A DNA stretch of 13,227 bases from Sulfuricurvum sp. (GTDB taxonomy: Bacteria; Campylobacterota; Campylobacteria; Campylobacterales; Sulfurimonadaceae): contig JAUXSZ010000126.1 of assembly GCA_030679635.1 (NCBI GenBank), positions 1 through 13,227 of the forward strand, written 5' to 3'. Each line of letters opens with the position of its first letter. The first letter of the stretch is position 1. The position numbers were made by a program, and so were the translations under genes. Below are positions 1 through 7,470 of this stretch, one piece after another. The notes beneath the pieces are model-generated. The model did no database searches. It was not told where the DNA came from and worked only from the letters and a program-made list of their open reading frames with translations.

Positions 1-178
1 GCAGTTCGGTGAGAATCGTTTCAACGGGGATGGTATCATGCTGATGGGTAATGGCAGGTGAGGGGGCGAGTTCACAATAGAGACAATCAAAGTTGCATTG
101 TTTGGTTGTGCTTGAGAGATCGACCCCGAGCGATACGCCGAAACGGCGCGAATGGACGGGGCCGAAGATGGTGCTCAT
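1..178 (-). CDS. Radical SAM protein, N-terminal part (cut by window edge)
   Basis: The first 59 residues are visible; the rest lies beyond the left edge. The start MSTIFGPVHSRRFGVSLGVD is followed by CNFDCLYC (Cys28, Cys32, Cys35). This CxxxCxxC pattern binds the 4Fe-4S cluster that cleaves S-adenosylmethionine in radical SAM enzymes. The opening FGPVxSRRxGxSLGxDL matches a conserved group of uncharacterised radical SAM proteins (COG0731-like) whose substrate I cannot name. The ATG lies one base after the hemE stop (TAACATG), so translation is probably coupled to hemE. From memory, a similar radical SAM gene sits beside hemE in Campylobacter. That neighbourhood suggests, but does not show, a link to tetrapyrrole or metal-cofactor metabolism. 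Family membership is well supported and the specific function is unknown. Confidence 0.85.
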   Translation of the reverse strand, partial: MSTIFGPVHSRRFGVSLGVDLSSTTKQCNFDCLYCELAPSPAITHQHDTIPVETILTEL

Positions 179-179
179 G

Positions 180-1217
180 TTATTGCTTTTTGCTTACTCT
201 TTGACATTCACTGACAAAGTGTTGTGCGTGCTCAACCGGGACATCCGGAAGAATCCCATGTCCTAGGTTGAAGATGTGGCGTTTGCCGCCCATGATCTCT
301 TGGATGGCTTCTACGGATGCCGTAGTCTCCTCTTTGGAATACAGACGGCAGGGTTCCATGTTGCCCTGAAGAACATAGCGATCTCCCAGCTTCTCTTTGG
401 CTAGAGCCATCGGGGTACTCCAATCCACTCCAAATACATCAAAGTTTCCATAGACGTGGTCTAAAAATGCTGGGATCCCTTTAGGGAACATGATGACGGG
501 GACGTGCGGGTATTTTTCTTTTAAATACTCCGCAATTTCGACCATATAGCTCCAAGAAAACTCATCGTATTTAGAGGGCTCAATGGCCGCAGCCCAACTG
601 TCGAAGATTTGAACGACATTGATACCAGAGAGGATTTGTTTTTCCATGTAGAGCTTGACGACGTCGGTGACTTTACGCAGTATCTTATGGAGAAGCTCCG
701 GATTGGTGTACATCATCTTTTTGCAGATGTTGTAGGTTTTGGTCCCATGCCCCTCTATCATATAGGTGGCAAGAGTCCAGGGTGCTCCTGTAAAACCGAT
801 CAATGCTTTTTCATCCCCTCTCTCATCGAGCTGGGATCGTAAGATTTTGATCGTTTCATAGACATAGGTGAGTTTTGAAGCGGCTTCATCTCCGCCGATG
901 AGGGCATCTAAATCGTCTTCGGTTTCAATGGGTTTTTCAAAAACGGGCCCTTCGCCTTGGAGAAAATCGAGTTTCATCCCCATTTCGTTCGGAACCACCA
1001 AAATATCACTGAAAAGTATTGCCGCATCAACCCCTACAATATCGAGTGGTTGGATGCTTACTTCAGCAGCCATATCCGGGGCATGGCAAAGGTTTAAAAA
1101 GTTTCCGGCACGTTTGCGTACAGCCATGTATTCAGGAAGATAACGTCCTGCTTGGCGCATCATCCAAACAGGAGTATAAGGGGTCTCTTTTCCAAAACAG
1201 GCATCAACAAATATCAT
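180..1217 (-). CDS. hemE: Uroporphyrinogen decarboxylase
   Basis: HemE removes the four acetate carboxyl groups of uroporphyrinogen III to give coproporphyrinogen III, a cytosolic step of heme synthesis that needs no cofactor. At 345 residues it has the usual family length. The N-terminal signature PVWMMRQAGRYLPEY carries the substrate-binding arginines (Arg21, Arg25). The catalytic aspartate is in ILFSDILVVP (Asp71). GAPWTLATYMIEG follows near residue 145, and the C-terminal FNLGHGILPDVPVEH near residue 320 carries the conserved histidine. The ATG overlaps the stop of the upstream yqhA-like gene by one base (TAATG) and has a strong ribosome binding site, AAAGGGGGAA, inside that gene. The gene is part of the asd-yqhA-hemE-radical SAM run. 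Confidence 0.97.
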   Translation of the reverse strand: MIFVDACFGKETPYTPVWMMRQAGRYLPEYMAVRKRAGNFLNLCHAPDMAAEVSIQPLDIVGVDAAILFSDILVVPNEMGMKLDFLQGEGPVFEKPIETEDDLDALIGGDEAASKLTYVYETIKILRSQLDERGDEKALIGFTGAPWTLATYMIEGHGTKTYNICKKMMYTNPELLHKILRKVTDVVKLYMEKQILSGINVVQIFDSWAAAIEPSKYDEFSWSYMVEIAEYLKEKYPHVPVIMFPKGIPAFLDHVYGNFDVFGVDWSTPMALAKEKLGDRYVLQGNMEPCRLYSKEETTASVEAIQEIMGGKRHIFNLGHGILPDVPVEHAQHFVSECQRVSKKQ

Positions 1218-1729
1218 TAGTGGTTCCCCCCTTTATTTAAAAAATACAAAGCAAGGGCAAGAAGCAAAATAGAGCCTGAGAAGTAAAGCATTTCCAGCGC
1301 ACCGGTGTACGGGGTATGGAGGACTTTTTGAAAAAAGCTGACGACCAGAACCATGATGATGACTTTAGCGATTTTGTCTTTGAGCTGATCGAGTGAGTGG
1401 ATCTGCAAAATATTGCTGCTGCTTTTTTCTGCTTCGTCGATTTTAGAGATAAAGAGCTCGTATATCCCCAAGCTGAAGATGAGCAATACAACGGCGATAA
1501 GATACAAATCGATGGCACCGATGATGCTGGCGACAACATTTTCATGCAGGTTTGCAGGGTGGACATGGAAAAAGATCATGTCGCGCATCAGCAGGACAAC
1601 CTGCCATATGTCCATGCTGGCAACCAGAAAGAGGACGATGGAACCCATAAGGCTAAATATGACGGCAAAGAGGGTGAAAAATCGGCTTTTCCACAGTGCC
1701 CCTTCGAAAATACTTTCGATTAAATTCAT
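1217..1729 (-). CDS. YqhA-family (UPF0114) inner-membrane protein
   Basis: This is a 170-residue membrane protein with about four hydrophobic segments, near residues 17-37, 69-93, 119-136 and 147-165. The layout and features such as the IGAIDLYLIAVVLLIFSLGIYELF segment followed by SLDQLKDKIAKVI match the YqhA/UPF0114 family, for example E. coli YqhA, which is of similar length. The family has no established biochemical role, so none is assigned. The start codon overlaps the asd stop as ATGA (4 bases) and the stop overlaps the hemE start by 1 base, so it is almost certainly co-translated with both. The conserved packing between an amino-acid and a heme gene says little about its job. Family assignment is good. 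Confidence 0.85.
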   Translation of the reverse strand: MNLIESIFEGALWKSRFFTLFAVIFSLMGSIVLFLVASMDIWQVVLLMRDMIFFHVHPANLHENVVASIIGAIDLYLIAVVLLIFSLGIYELFISKIDEAEKSSSNILQIHSLDQLKDKIAKVIIMVLVVSFFQKVLHTPYTGALEMLYFSGSILLLALALYFLNKGGNH

Positions 1730-2760
1730 GATTGTGCTCCTTGCATTTCAACCCATTTTTGGGCGATCCGTACGGCATTTGTGGCGGCACCTACGCGAAG
1801 ATTGTCGGCAACTACCCATAAGTGGAGGACATTATCACGATAAAGGTCGTTTCGGATACGCCCCACAAAGGTTTCATTTTGCTCCATACACAGTGATGGC
1901 ATCGGGTAGATGCTTTCGTTGGGTTCATCCAGGACGATAATATTAGGCGATTTTCGTAAAAGCTCACGCGCTTCATCGGCATTGACGGCACCGTCAAAGG
2001 TGAGGGTGAGGGTTTCGGCATGACCTCGGAGGGTCGGGATACGGACACAGGTGGCACTCACTTCGATCTCTTTGTGGAGGATCTTTTGGGTTTCATTCAC
2101 CATTTTTAGCTCTTCTTTGGTGTAGCCCGTATCGGTAAAGGAATCGATTTGCGGAATGGCATTGAGGGCAATGCGGTGCGGAAATTTCTTCGGTTGGGCG
2201 TCATCGAGTGTAAAAGAGAAAAAGGCCTGCATCTGCTCAACGAGCTCTTCCATGGCTGATTTTCCGGCACCGGATGTTGCTTGATAGGTGCTGACATCGA
2301 CACGAACGAGATCGTACGCCGTATCAAGCGGTTTTAGTGCTTGTACCATTTGAATCGTTGAGCAGTTCGGGTTGGCGATTATACCGCGATTGCGCCATTG
2401 CGCTATATCTTCCGGATTGACTTCAGGGACGACAAGGGGAACATCGTCATACATCCGAAAATGGCTTGTATTGTCGATGACAACGGCTCCGGCTTCTGCA
2501 GCATAGGGGGCAAATTCGGCTGAAACACTTCCGCCGGCACTAAAAAGGGCAATTTCTATGTTTTCCTCGGCGAATACCGTAGGGGTCAGCTCTTGGATGA
2601 CGAGGTCTTGATCGTTAAAGGTGACGGTATTTCCGGCGCTACGGGCACTTGCGAGGGGGATGAGTTTGGCAAGAGGGAAATCGATCTCTTCCAGTACGCG
2701 TAAAATTTCTTCACCTACGGCACCGGTTGCACCGACAATCGCGACGTTATAAAGTTTCAT
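1726..2760 (-). CDS. asd: Aspartate-semialdehyde dehydrogenase
   Basis: Asd reduces L-aspartyl-4-phosphate to aspartate semialdehyde with NADPH, the branch point to lysine/diaminopimelate, threonine and methionine. The protein has the GATGAVG nucleotide-binding loop at residues 10-16, the catalytic cysteine in ANPNCST (Cys133), the QATSGAGK segment at 160-167, and the substrate-binding Arg245 and His247 in PTLRGHAET. The chosen ATG (position 2760) gives 344 residues starting MKLYNVAIVGATG. It lies 8 bases after a clear GAGGAA ribosome binding site. A TTG two codons upstream (2766) extends the open frame but would sit only about 2 bases from that site, so it is rejected. A TATAAT box just upstream suggests its own promoter, with yqhA, hemE and the radical SAM gene following in the same transcript. 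As I recall, asd follows flgR in C. jejuni too. Confidence 0.96.
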   Translation of the reverse strand: MKLYNVAIVGATGAVGEEILRVLEEIDFPLAKLIPLASARSAGNTVTFNDQDLVIQELTPTVFAEENIEIALFSAGGSVSAEFAPYAAEAGAVVIDNTSHFRMYDDVPLVVPEVNPEDIAQWRNRGIIANPNCSTIQMVQALKPLDTAYDLVRVDVSTYQATSGAGKSAMEELVEQMQAFFSFTLDDAQPKKFPHRIALNAIPQIDSFTDTGYTKEELKMVNETQKILHKEIEVSATCVRIPTLRGHAETLTLTFDGAVNADEARELLRKSPNIIVLDEPNESIYPMPSLCMEQNETFVGRIRNDLYRDNVLHLWVVADNLRVGAATNAVRIAQKWVEMQGAQS

Positions 2761-2791
2761 GGGCAAATTCCTCAGGTTATATGGAAAGTCG

Positions 2792-2797
2792 ATTATA
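2792..2797 (-). promoter_or_regulatory. Candidate -10 box of the asd operon promoter
   Basis: On the minus strand the sequence reads CGATATAATCG, a perfect TATAAT. The start of transcription would be near 2785, leaving a leader of about 25 bases before the asd ATG. No TTGACA-like -35 element is seen, which is usual for Campylobacterota vegetative promoters. The box lies in the 59-base gap after flgR, so it would separate asd expression from flagellar control. Confidence 0.6.
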
Positions 2798-2819
2798 TCG
2801 AATGGGGACTTTGAACTCT

Positions 2820-3974
2820 TTAAACTCTGCCAAATCCTCTGGCTTCTAAGAAAAGATCGTCCACTCCGATGGTGCCGCTGTCGCTCAGGATGGCTGAGCG
2901 CTCAACCACGGAGATAAGTTCCCGTATGTTTCCGGGCCATGGGTAGAGCTCCAGGGCTTCTTTTGCCTGAGGATTAAACTCTTTAGACTCAAAGCCGTAT
3001 TGGGCGCAGTTTTGCTCCAAGATGGCGATCGCTATGGGTATTATCTCCTCACGCCGTTCTCGCAGAGGGGGAATAGTGAGGGGAATCGTGTTGAGGCGAT
3101 AATAAAGGTCTTCTCTGAATTTCCCGTCTCGGATGTTTTGCTGCAAATTGGCGTTGGTAGCGGTGATGATACGAACATCGATTTTAGTGCTTTTTGACGA
3201 TCCAAGTCGACGTATCTCACGCTCCTGCAGGACACGTAAAAGTTTTGCTTGAAGCGCATACGGCATTTCTGCTATTTCGTCCAAGAAGAGGGTCCCCCCG
3301 TTGGCAAGTTCAAACTGACCTATTTTTGTCTCTGTGGCATCGGTAAAGGACCCTTTTTCAAATCCGAAGAGCTCGCTCTCTATCAGATTTTCAGGAATTG
3401 CCGCCATGTTGATCGCGATAAAAGGTTTGTCGAAACGGGGCGATTTTTGGTGAACATGGCACGCGAAAACCTCTTTTCCGACACCGCTCTCACCCAAAAG
3501 CATAATGCTGGCATCCGTTTTGGCCGCTTTGCCAATTGTGGTCAGAAGTTTTTCTAAGGCCGGCGAAGTACCCAGAAAAGCACCTGTTTTTAGAGTACAT
3601 TTAGGGGCATTTTTTTTCACTTTTTGTTGAACATTAGAACTGCGACGTATGGCGGCGATGAGGGTTTCAATTTCAAAAGGTTTGAGAAGAAAATCTTTGA
3701 CTCCGAGATGTATCGACTCAATGGCGCGGGTTAGAGTCGCATTTCCGGTGATGAAGATAACGTCGTATCTCCCGTTTAACCCCTTTACGAACTCTATACC
3801 ATCCATCCCAGGCATATTAATATCACTGATAATAAGATCGAAGGTGTCATCGAGTTTTTTGAGGGCATCTTTTGGGCTTTTAAAGGTATGAACATCGTAT
3901 TCACGGTAGTCGCTCATCGCTATCTCCAGTGATTTACGCATGTTGATATCGTCTTCGACTATCGCGATTTTCAT
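2820..3974 (-). CDS. flgR: Sigma-54-dependent flagellar response regulator FlgR, without DNA-binding domain
   Basis: FlgR is the activator that, when phosphorylated by FlgS, lets RNA polymerase with sigma-54 transcribe the hook and rod genes. Residues 1-120 form a receiver: acidic pocket Asp8/Asp9, phospho-acceptor Asp51 (ISDINMPGMDG), Thr76 and Lys98 (KPF). Residues 131-370 form the AAA+ domain: Walker A GESGVGKE (161-168), the sigma-54 contact loop reading GSFTDA (208-213) instead of GAFTGA, Walker B GGTLFLDEI (226-234), REDLYYRL and the late WPGNIREL motif. The protein ends at residue 384, directly after the AAA+ lid, so no Fis-type helix-turn-helix is present. H. pylori FlgR (about the same length) also lacks one. 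The start has a good AAGGGA site 4 bases upstream and lies 13 bases after flgQ. flgP, flgQ and flgR form one operon-like run. Confidence 0.93.
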   Translation of the reverse strand: MKIAIVEDDINMRKSLEIAMSDYREYDVHTFKSPKDALKKLDDTFDLIISDINMPGMDGIEFVKGLNGRYDVIFITGNATLTRAIESIHLGVKDFLLKPFEIETLIAAIRRSSNVQQKVKKNAPKCTLKTGAFLGTSPALEKLLTTIGKAAKTDASIMLLGESGVGKEVFACHVHQKSPRFDKPFIAINMAAIPENLIESELFGFEKGSFTDATETKIGQFELANGGTLFLDEIAEMPYALQAKLLRVLQEREIRRLGSSKSTKIDVRIITATNANLQQNIRDGKFREDLYYRLNTIPLTIPPLRERREEIIPIAIAILEQNCAQYGFESKEFNPQAKEALELYPWPGNIRELISVVERSAILSDSGTIGVDDLFLEARGFGRV

Positions 3975-3987
3975 TCCGTCCCTTGAC

Positions 3988-4392
3988 CTATTTTAATAAT
4001 GAAATTGTAACAGAATCATCATTAAAATCGACAACATAACACCGTGCCGGTAGCGTCAGAGACTCCGTAGATGCCTGTGTGTGATTGGTGATTTTTTGGC
4101 GACTTTTAAGCTGCATAGATTGTTGTGTGGCGAATTCGATAAATTCATCTTCATGGCGGTAAAGAAGTGCTTGAAGGGATTCATTGGGTTGACGGGGTAG
4201 AAATAGGGAGCTCTCTTTTTTTCCGTAACAGGGTGTCATGGATTTAGAAATACTTAGCTGATCGGAAATTAACGTCGAATTGTAGGTTGTAAGGCGATAT
4301 CCGATGAGATATTCATCGCCCAGTAGGGCAATGGTGCTAATTAATGCGAAAATTGTGAGTAAGAAAGGACAATTTCGAGTTCCACTTCGCAT
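3988..4392 (-). CDS. flgQ: FlgQ-like flagellar motility protein
   Basis: This 134-residue exported protein is assigned mainly from position: between flgP and flgR, as flgQ is in C. jejuni. There FlgP and FlgQ are needed for motility and help form the outer-membrane-associated basal disk of the motor. The N-terminus has Arg2 and Arg6 followed by a hydrophobic stretch (about residues 9-24), consistent with a signal peptide or membrane anchor. The remainder is soluble-looking, with two cysteines (Cys55, Cys118) that could pair in the periplasm. The ATG lies 52 bases inside flgP, in another frame, and no later ATG would keep the hydrophobic segment, so the overlap is probably real. The ribosome binding site (AAAGATGG) is weak, which suggests coupling to flgP translation. 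I cannot recognise the sequence itself confidently. Confidence 0.75.
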   Translation of the reverse strand: MRSGTRNCPFLLTIFALISTIALLGDEYLIGYRLTTYNSTLISDQLSISKSMTPCYGKKESSLFLPRQPNESLQALLYRHEDEFIEFATQQSMQLKSRQKITNHTQASTESLTLPARCYVVDFNDDSVTISLLK

Positions 4393-4793
4393 AAACCATC
4401 TTTGAATGTCGTATCCATAACGTTAGCGCCGCGTACCATGGCATCTACCGAGGTGCGAACTGTAGAACGCTGAAGCATCATGTTTTTGACAGAATCTTGT
4501 CCTTCAACATGAACCCCTCTAATTCGTTCCGCTATTTGACGGTAACCATCAGCAAGCGCAGCGCGTTTAGCAAGAGCATATGCTTGCGCAGGAGATGCGG
4601 TTACGCTAGGGGCGACGCCTTGTCCGAAGACGGTTATTACAAGCTGCTGCGTAGAACCGAGGGCCGGCTCTACACAATTTCCATCCGTTCCACTGTAGAC
4701 ACAACGAACTTTTGCGGTGTCATTAGCTGCAAAAAGTGCTGCTTGTAAAGTGCTTACAGTTAGAAGAAAAGCCAGAGCTACCGAGTATTTCAT
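4341..4793 (-). CDS. flgP: FlgP-like basal-disk protein (LPP20 family)
   Basis: This 150-residue exported protein has a signal peptide at residues 1-22 or so (Lys2, then a hydrophobic core to ALFA). The C-terminal half (71-148) contains AYALAKRAALADGYRQIAER, then GVHVEGQDSVKNM and FKDGLCEVELEI, the pattern I associate with FlgP and related LPP20-type proteins. FlgP in Campylobacter forms concentric rings (the basal disk) under the outer membrane around the flagellar motor. The position between gyrA and flgQ matches C. jejuni. Oddly there is no lipobox: no cysteine follows the hydrophobic core, and the first cysteines are Cys31 and Cys40, in a non-lipobox context. An in-frame TGA two codons before the ATG rules out a longer N-terminus. 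The ribosome binding site is AAGGAA, 7 bases upstream. Confidence 0.85.
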   Translation of the reverse strand: MKYSVALAFLLTVSTLQAALFAANDTAKVRCVYSGTDGNCVEPALGSTQQLVITVFGQGVAPSVTASPAQAYALAKRAALADGYRQIAERIRGVHVEGQDSVKNMMLQRSTVRTSVDAMVRGANVMDTTFKDGLCEVELEIVLSYSQFSH

Positions 4794-4841
4794 TGTTCAT
4801 TTCCTTGAATAGGCTAAAATAGTAGTTAACTTAAGCAAATA

Positions 4842-7334
4842 CTATTCCAAATTTAATGTGCCGTCATTTTCCTCAGTATTTTCAGCTTCATCGTCCTCTT
4901 CTATCTCTGCTTTTGGACAACGTGAAATACTCTTAACATCATCACCTTTAATGATATAAACACCGCTGGTATTACGTCCCGATTTTGCAATGGTTTGCAT
5001 ATCAACACGGATCATTTTTCCGGCTTTGGTTAGAGCCATCATGTCCATCGTCTCATCGACCATGAGGCACCCTACGACCGTTGTTCCTGTTTTAGTGTTG
5101 AGTTTCATCGCTATAACACCGGAACCTGCACGGTTGGTAAGGCGGTACTCTTCTGCCGTTGTACGCTTACCAATTCCTTTTTCGCTCACCATCAAAATTT
5201 CTTGCTCATCATTTTTAATGATGTTAGCATCCACGACGACATCGCCCTCAACTTTGAATTTAATACCGCGGACACCACGGGTACTTCGCCCTTGATCGCG
5301 GGTTTTTTCAATTTCGAATTTAATACACTGTGCAAATTTGGTCACAATGAAGAGGTATTTTGTCTCTTCATTGGCGATGTGCGCGGTGATCAGCGCATCA
5401 TCGTCATCGAGAACGATTGCGCGGACGCCGTTGCTACGTACATTGGAGAATTCGCTCAAGGCTGTTCGTTTAACAATACCGTTTTGGGTGAAGAATACCA
5501 ACGATTTGTTTTCATCGAAATCGGTCGTCGGGATGATCGAACGGATTTTCTCATCGGCTTCGAGGTTAATGAGATTAACAACCGCTTTACCTTTTGCGGT
5601 ACGGGATCCCTCAGGGATTTTATACACTTTCAGCCAGTGCAACTGTCCGCGATCGGTGACAAACATCAACGTATCATGGGTGTTGCACGTATAGAATTTT
5701 TCGATGAAATCATCATCATAGGTCGTAACGGCAACTTTCCCTTTTCCGCCTCGACGCTGTTTTTCATACGATGCGAGAGGAACGCGTTTGATGTAGCCGC
5801 GGTGGCTTATGGTAACAACCATCGGCTCATTCGGGATCAAATCTTCGATGTTGATATCATCGTAGTTGTCTTCGATATCGGTTACACGAGGGATGTTGAA
5901 TTGTTCGACAAGCTCGATGAACTCATCTTTGATAATTCCTTTGAGAACCTCTTCGCTACGAAGAATAGACTCTAAATATTCAACATGAGCCAAAATCTCT
6001 TTGAGTTCATTTTCAATTTTGTCACGCTCAAGGCCGGTAAGGCGTTGAAGACGCATGTCCAAAATAGCTTGTGCCTGGATAGGAGAAAATCCAAATTCAC
6101 TTATAAGCCCTTCTTTGGCACTTTCCCCGTCTTTACTTGCGCGGATGAGTTTGATAATGGCTTCGATATGATCAAGCGCTTTTTTCAAACCTTCCAAGAT
6201 ATGGGCGCGCGCTTTGGCTTTTTCAAGATCAAAAATGGTACGGCGGATAATAACGGTCTTACGGTGATTGATAAAGTGTCCCAGCATCTCAAGGAGGGTG
6301 AATATACGAGGCTCTTGGTTGAATACCGAGAGCATGATAATCCCGAAAGTGGTCTCCATATTCGTAGATTTATAGAGGTTGTTGAGGACGATTTCGCTCA
6401 TGGCATCGCGTTTGAGCTCGATGACGACACGGATTCCTTCGCGGTCTGATTCATCTCGAATTTCGCTGATCCCCTCTAAAAATTTATCTTTGACCAAATC
6501 GGCAATGGTTTCAATCAAACGTGCTTTGTTCACTTGGTAAGGGAGCTCATCGATAACAATAACGTCTTTATTCGCTTTTTTTTCGATATGGGTTTTAGCG
6601 CGAACACGGATACGGCCACGACCGGTTTCATACGCGTCTAAAATCCCTTTTTTACCGTAAATCGTTCCCCCTGTTGGAAAATCAGGGGCTTTGATAAATT
6701 GCATGATGTCAATGAGAGACGCATTAGGGTTATCCATAAGATAAACGAGTGCATTAAGAACCTCATTAGGGTTATGCGGAGGGATATTCGTCGCCATACC
6801 GACAGCGATTCCGCTTGAACCATTAATAAGTAGATTAGGAACACGCGTAGGCAGTACCACGGGCTCTTGAGTTGTACCATCGTAGTTATCCACCATATTG
6901 ACGGTATCTTTTTCAAGATCTTTTAGCAGCTCTCCTGCATACCGGGTCATACGTGCTTCCGTATAACGCATAGCTGCCGCGTTGTCTCCATCGACGGAAC
7001 CAAAGTTTCCCTGGCCATCTACGAGCGGTGCGCGCATCGCGAAGGGTTGCGCCATACGGACAAGGGCATCGTAAACAGATGTGTCACCATGCGGGTGGTA
7101 CTGACCGATGACATCCCCGATGATACGGGCTGATTTTTTGTATTTAGCACCGGCAGAGAGATTAAGCTTGTCCATTGCATAAAGAATACGGCGGTGAACC
7201 GGTTTGAGTCCATCACGAACATCGGGAAGCGCTCGTCCGATAATAACGCTCATGGAATAGTCAAGATAACTGCTCTTGAGGGTGTCTTCTATATTAATAT
7301 CATGTATTTCGCTGTTGTCTAGCAGATCGTTCAT
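4842..7334 (-). CDS. gyrA: DNA gyrase subunit A
   Basis: GyrA is the DNA breakage-reunion subunit of gyrase, which with GyrB introduces negative supercoils using ATP. The protein has 830 residues. Near the N-terminus are GRALPDVRDGLKPVHRRILYA (33-53) and the quinolone-determining region HPHGDTSVYDALVRMAQ (80-96), with Thr85 and Asp89 as in susceptible Campylobacter. The active-site Tyr124 is in AAAMRYTEARM. The C-terminal beta-propeller begins near residue 510 and contains QRRGGKG, the GyrA box that marks gyrase rather than topoisomerase IV. The protein ends in a long acidic tail rich in Glu and Asp, as in other gyrases with a regulatory tail. The ATG is preceded by CCGAGG with 5-base spacing and by a TATAAT promoter. 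flgP follows after 48 bases with no visible terminator. Confidence 0.98.
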   Translation of the reverse strand: MNDLLDNSEIHDINIEDTLKSSYLDYSMSVIIGRALPDVRDGLKPVHRRILYAMDKLNLSAGAKYKKSARIIGDVIGQYHPHGDTSVYDALVRMAQPFAMRAPLVDGQGNFGSVDGDNAAAMRYTEARMTRYAGELLKDLEKDTVNMVDNYDGTTQEPVVLPTRVPNLLINGSSGIAVGMATNIPPHNPNEVLNALVYLMDNPNASLIDIMQFIKAPDFPTGGTIYGKKGILDAYETGRGRIRVRAKTHIEKKANKDVIVIDELPYQVNKARLIETIADLVKDKFLEGISEIRDESDREGIRVVIELKRDAMSEIVLNNLYKSTNMETTFGIIMLSVFNQEPRIFTLLEMLGHFINHRKTVIIRRTIFDLEKAKARAHILEGLKKALDHIEAIIKLIRASKDGESAKEGLISEFGFSPIQAQAILDMRLQRLTGLERDKIENELKEILAHVEYLESILRSEEVLKGIIKDEFIELVEQFNIPRVTDIEDNYDDINIEDLIPNEPMVVTISHRGYIKRVPLASYEKQRRGGKGKVAVTTYDDDFIEKFYTCNTHDTLMFVTDRGQLHWLKVYKIPEGSRTAKGKAVVNLINLEADEKIRSIIPTTDFDENKSLVFFTQNGIVKRTALSEFSNVRSNGVRAIVLDDDDALITAHIANEETKYLFIVTKFAQCIKFEIEKTRDQGRSTRGVRGIKFKVEGDVVVDANIIKNDEQEILMVSEKGIGKRTTAEEYRLTNRAGSGVIAMKLNTKTGTTVVGCLMVDETMDMMALTKAGKMIRVDMQTIAKSGRNTSGVYIIKGDDVKSISRCPKAEIEEDDEAENTEENDGTLNLE

Positions 7335-7366
7335 TTCGGCCTCGGAAAGTGAAGATTAAGTCGCCG

Positions 7367-7372
7367 ATTATA
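7367..7372 (-). promoter_or_regulatory. Candidate -10 box of the gyrA promoter
   Basis: The minus strand reads GGGTTATAATCGG, a perfect TATAAT, which would start transcription near 7360 and leave a leader of about 26 bases before gyrA. No good -35 element is present; AT-rich runs lie upstream. The divergent amt1 promoter and a shared palindromic motif lie on the other side of this 174-base gap. Confidence 0.65.
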
Positions 7373-7415
7373 ACCCATTGCCGCTTAAGTGATTATTTTG
7401 GAAAATATCGGGCGG

Positions 7416-7432
7416 TGATTAAATTTTAACCA
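7416..7432. promoter_or_regulatory. Candidate operator, amt1 copy of a shared near-palindrome
   Basis: The sequence TGATTAAATTTTAACCA matches a near-perfect palindrome upstream of amt2 (9195-9211) at 15 of 17 positions. The centre (7424) is 41 bases before the candidate amt1 -10 box and 85 bases before the amt1 ATG. The amt2 copy has almost the same spacing (40 and 79). Two related genes sharing a dyad-symmetric site at matching distance suggests a common regulator. The site also lies about 52 bases upstream of the gyrA -10 box. The regulator is unknown. Confidence 0.5.
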
Positions 7433-7464
7433 TGCAGTGTGAGCAAATAATATTTTTCATTGTG

Positions 7465-7470
7465 TAGAAT
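7465..7470 (+). promoter_or_regulatory. Candidate -10 box for amt1
   Basis: TAGAAT within TGTGTAGAATGG is the best -10-like hexamer at a workable distance from amt1 (leader about 30 bases). A GATAAT at 7486-7491 is closer to consensus in part, but would start transcription inside the ribosome binding site. No sigma-54 TGGC-N7-TTGC pattern was found in the gap. Support for this box comes mainly from its spacing to the palindrome, which mirrors amt2. Confidence 0.4.

Noticed and set aside
1413..1940. A 175-codon plus-strand frame across the yqhA-asd junction
   Set aside because: It is antisense to two recognised, overlapping genes and has a composition unlike a real protein.
4794..4841. A terminator or promoter between gyrA and flgP
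   Set aside because: Only short restriction-site-like palindromes (GTTAAC, CTTAAG) occur; there is no stem with a T-run and no convincing -10 box.
5202..5975. A 257-codon open frame on the plus strand inside gyrA
   Set aside because: It lies wholly antisense to well-conserved gyrA codons, has no family resemblance or convincing ribosome binding site, and is the sort of shadow frame a long conserved gene gives.
7095..7143. Quinolone resistance change in GyrA
   Set aside because: Thr85 and Asp89 are the residues normally found in susceptible Campylobacterota; no known resistance substitution is visible.
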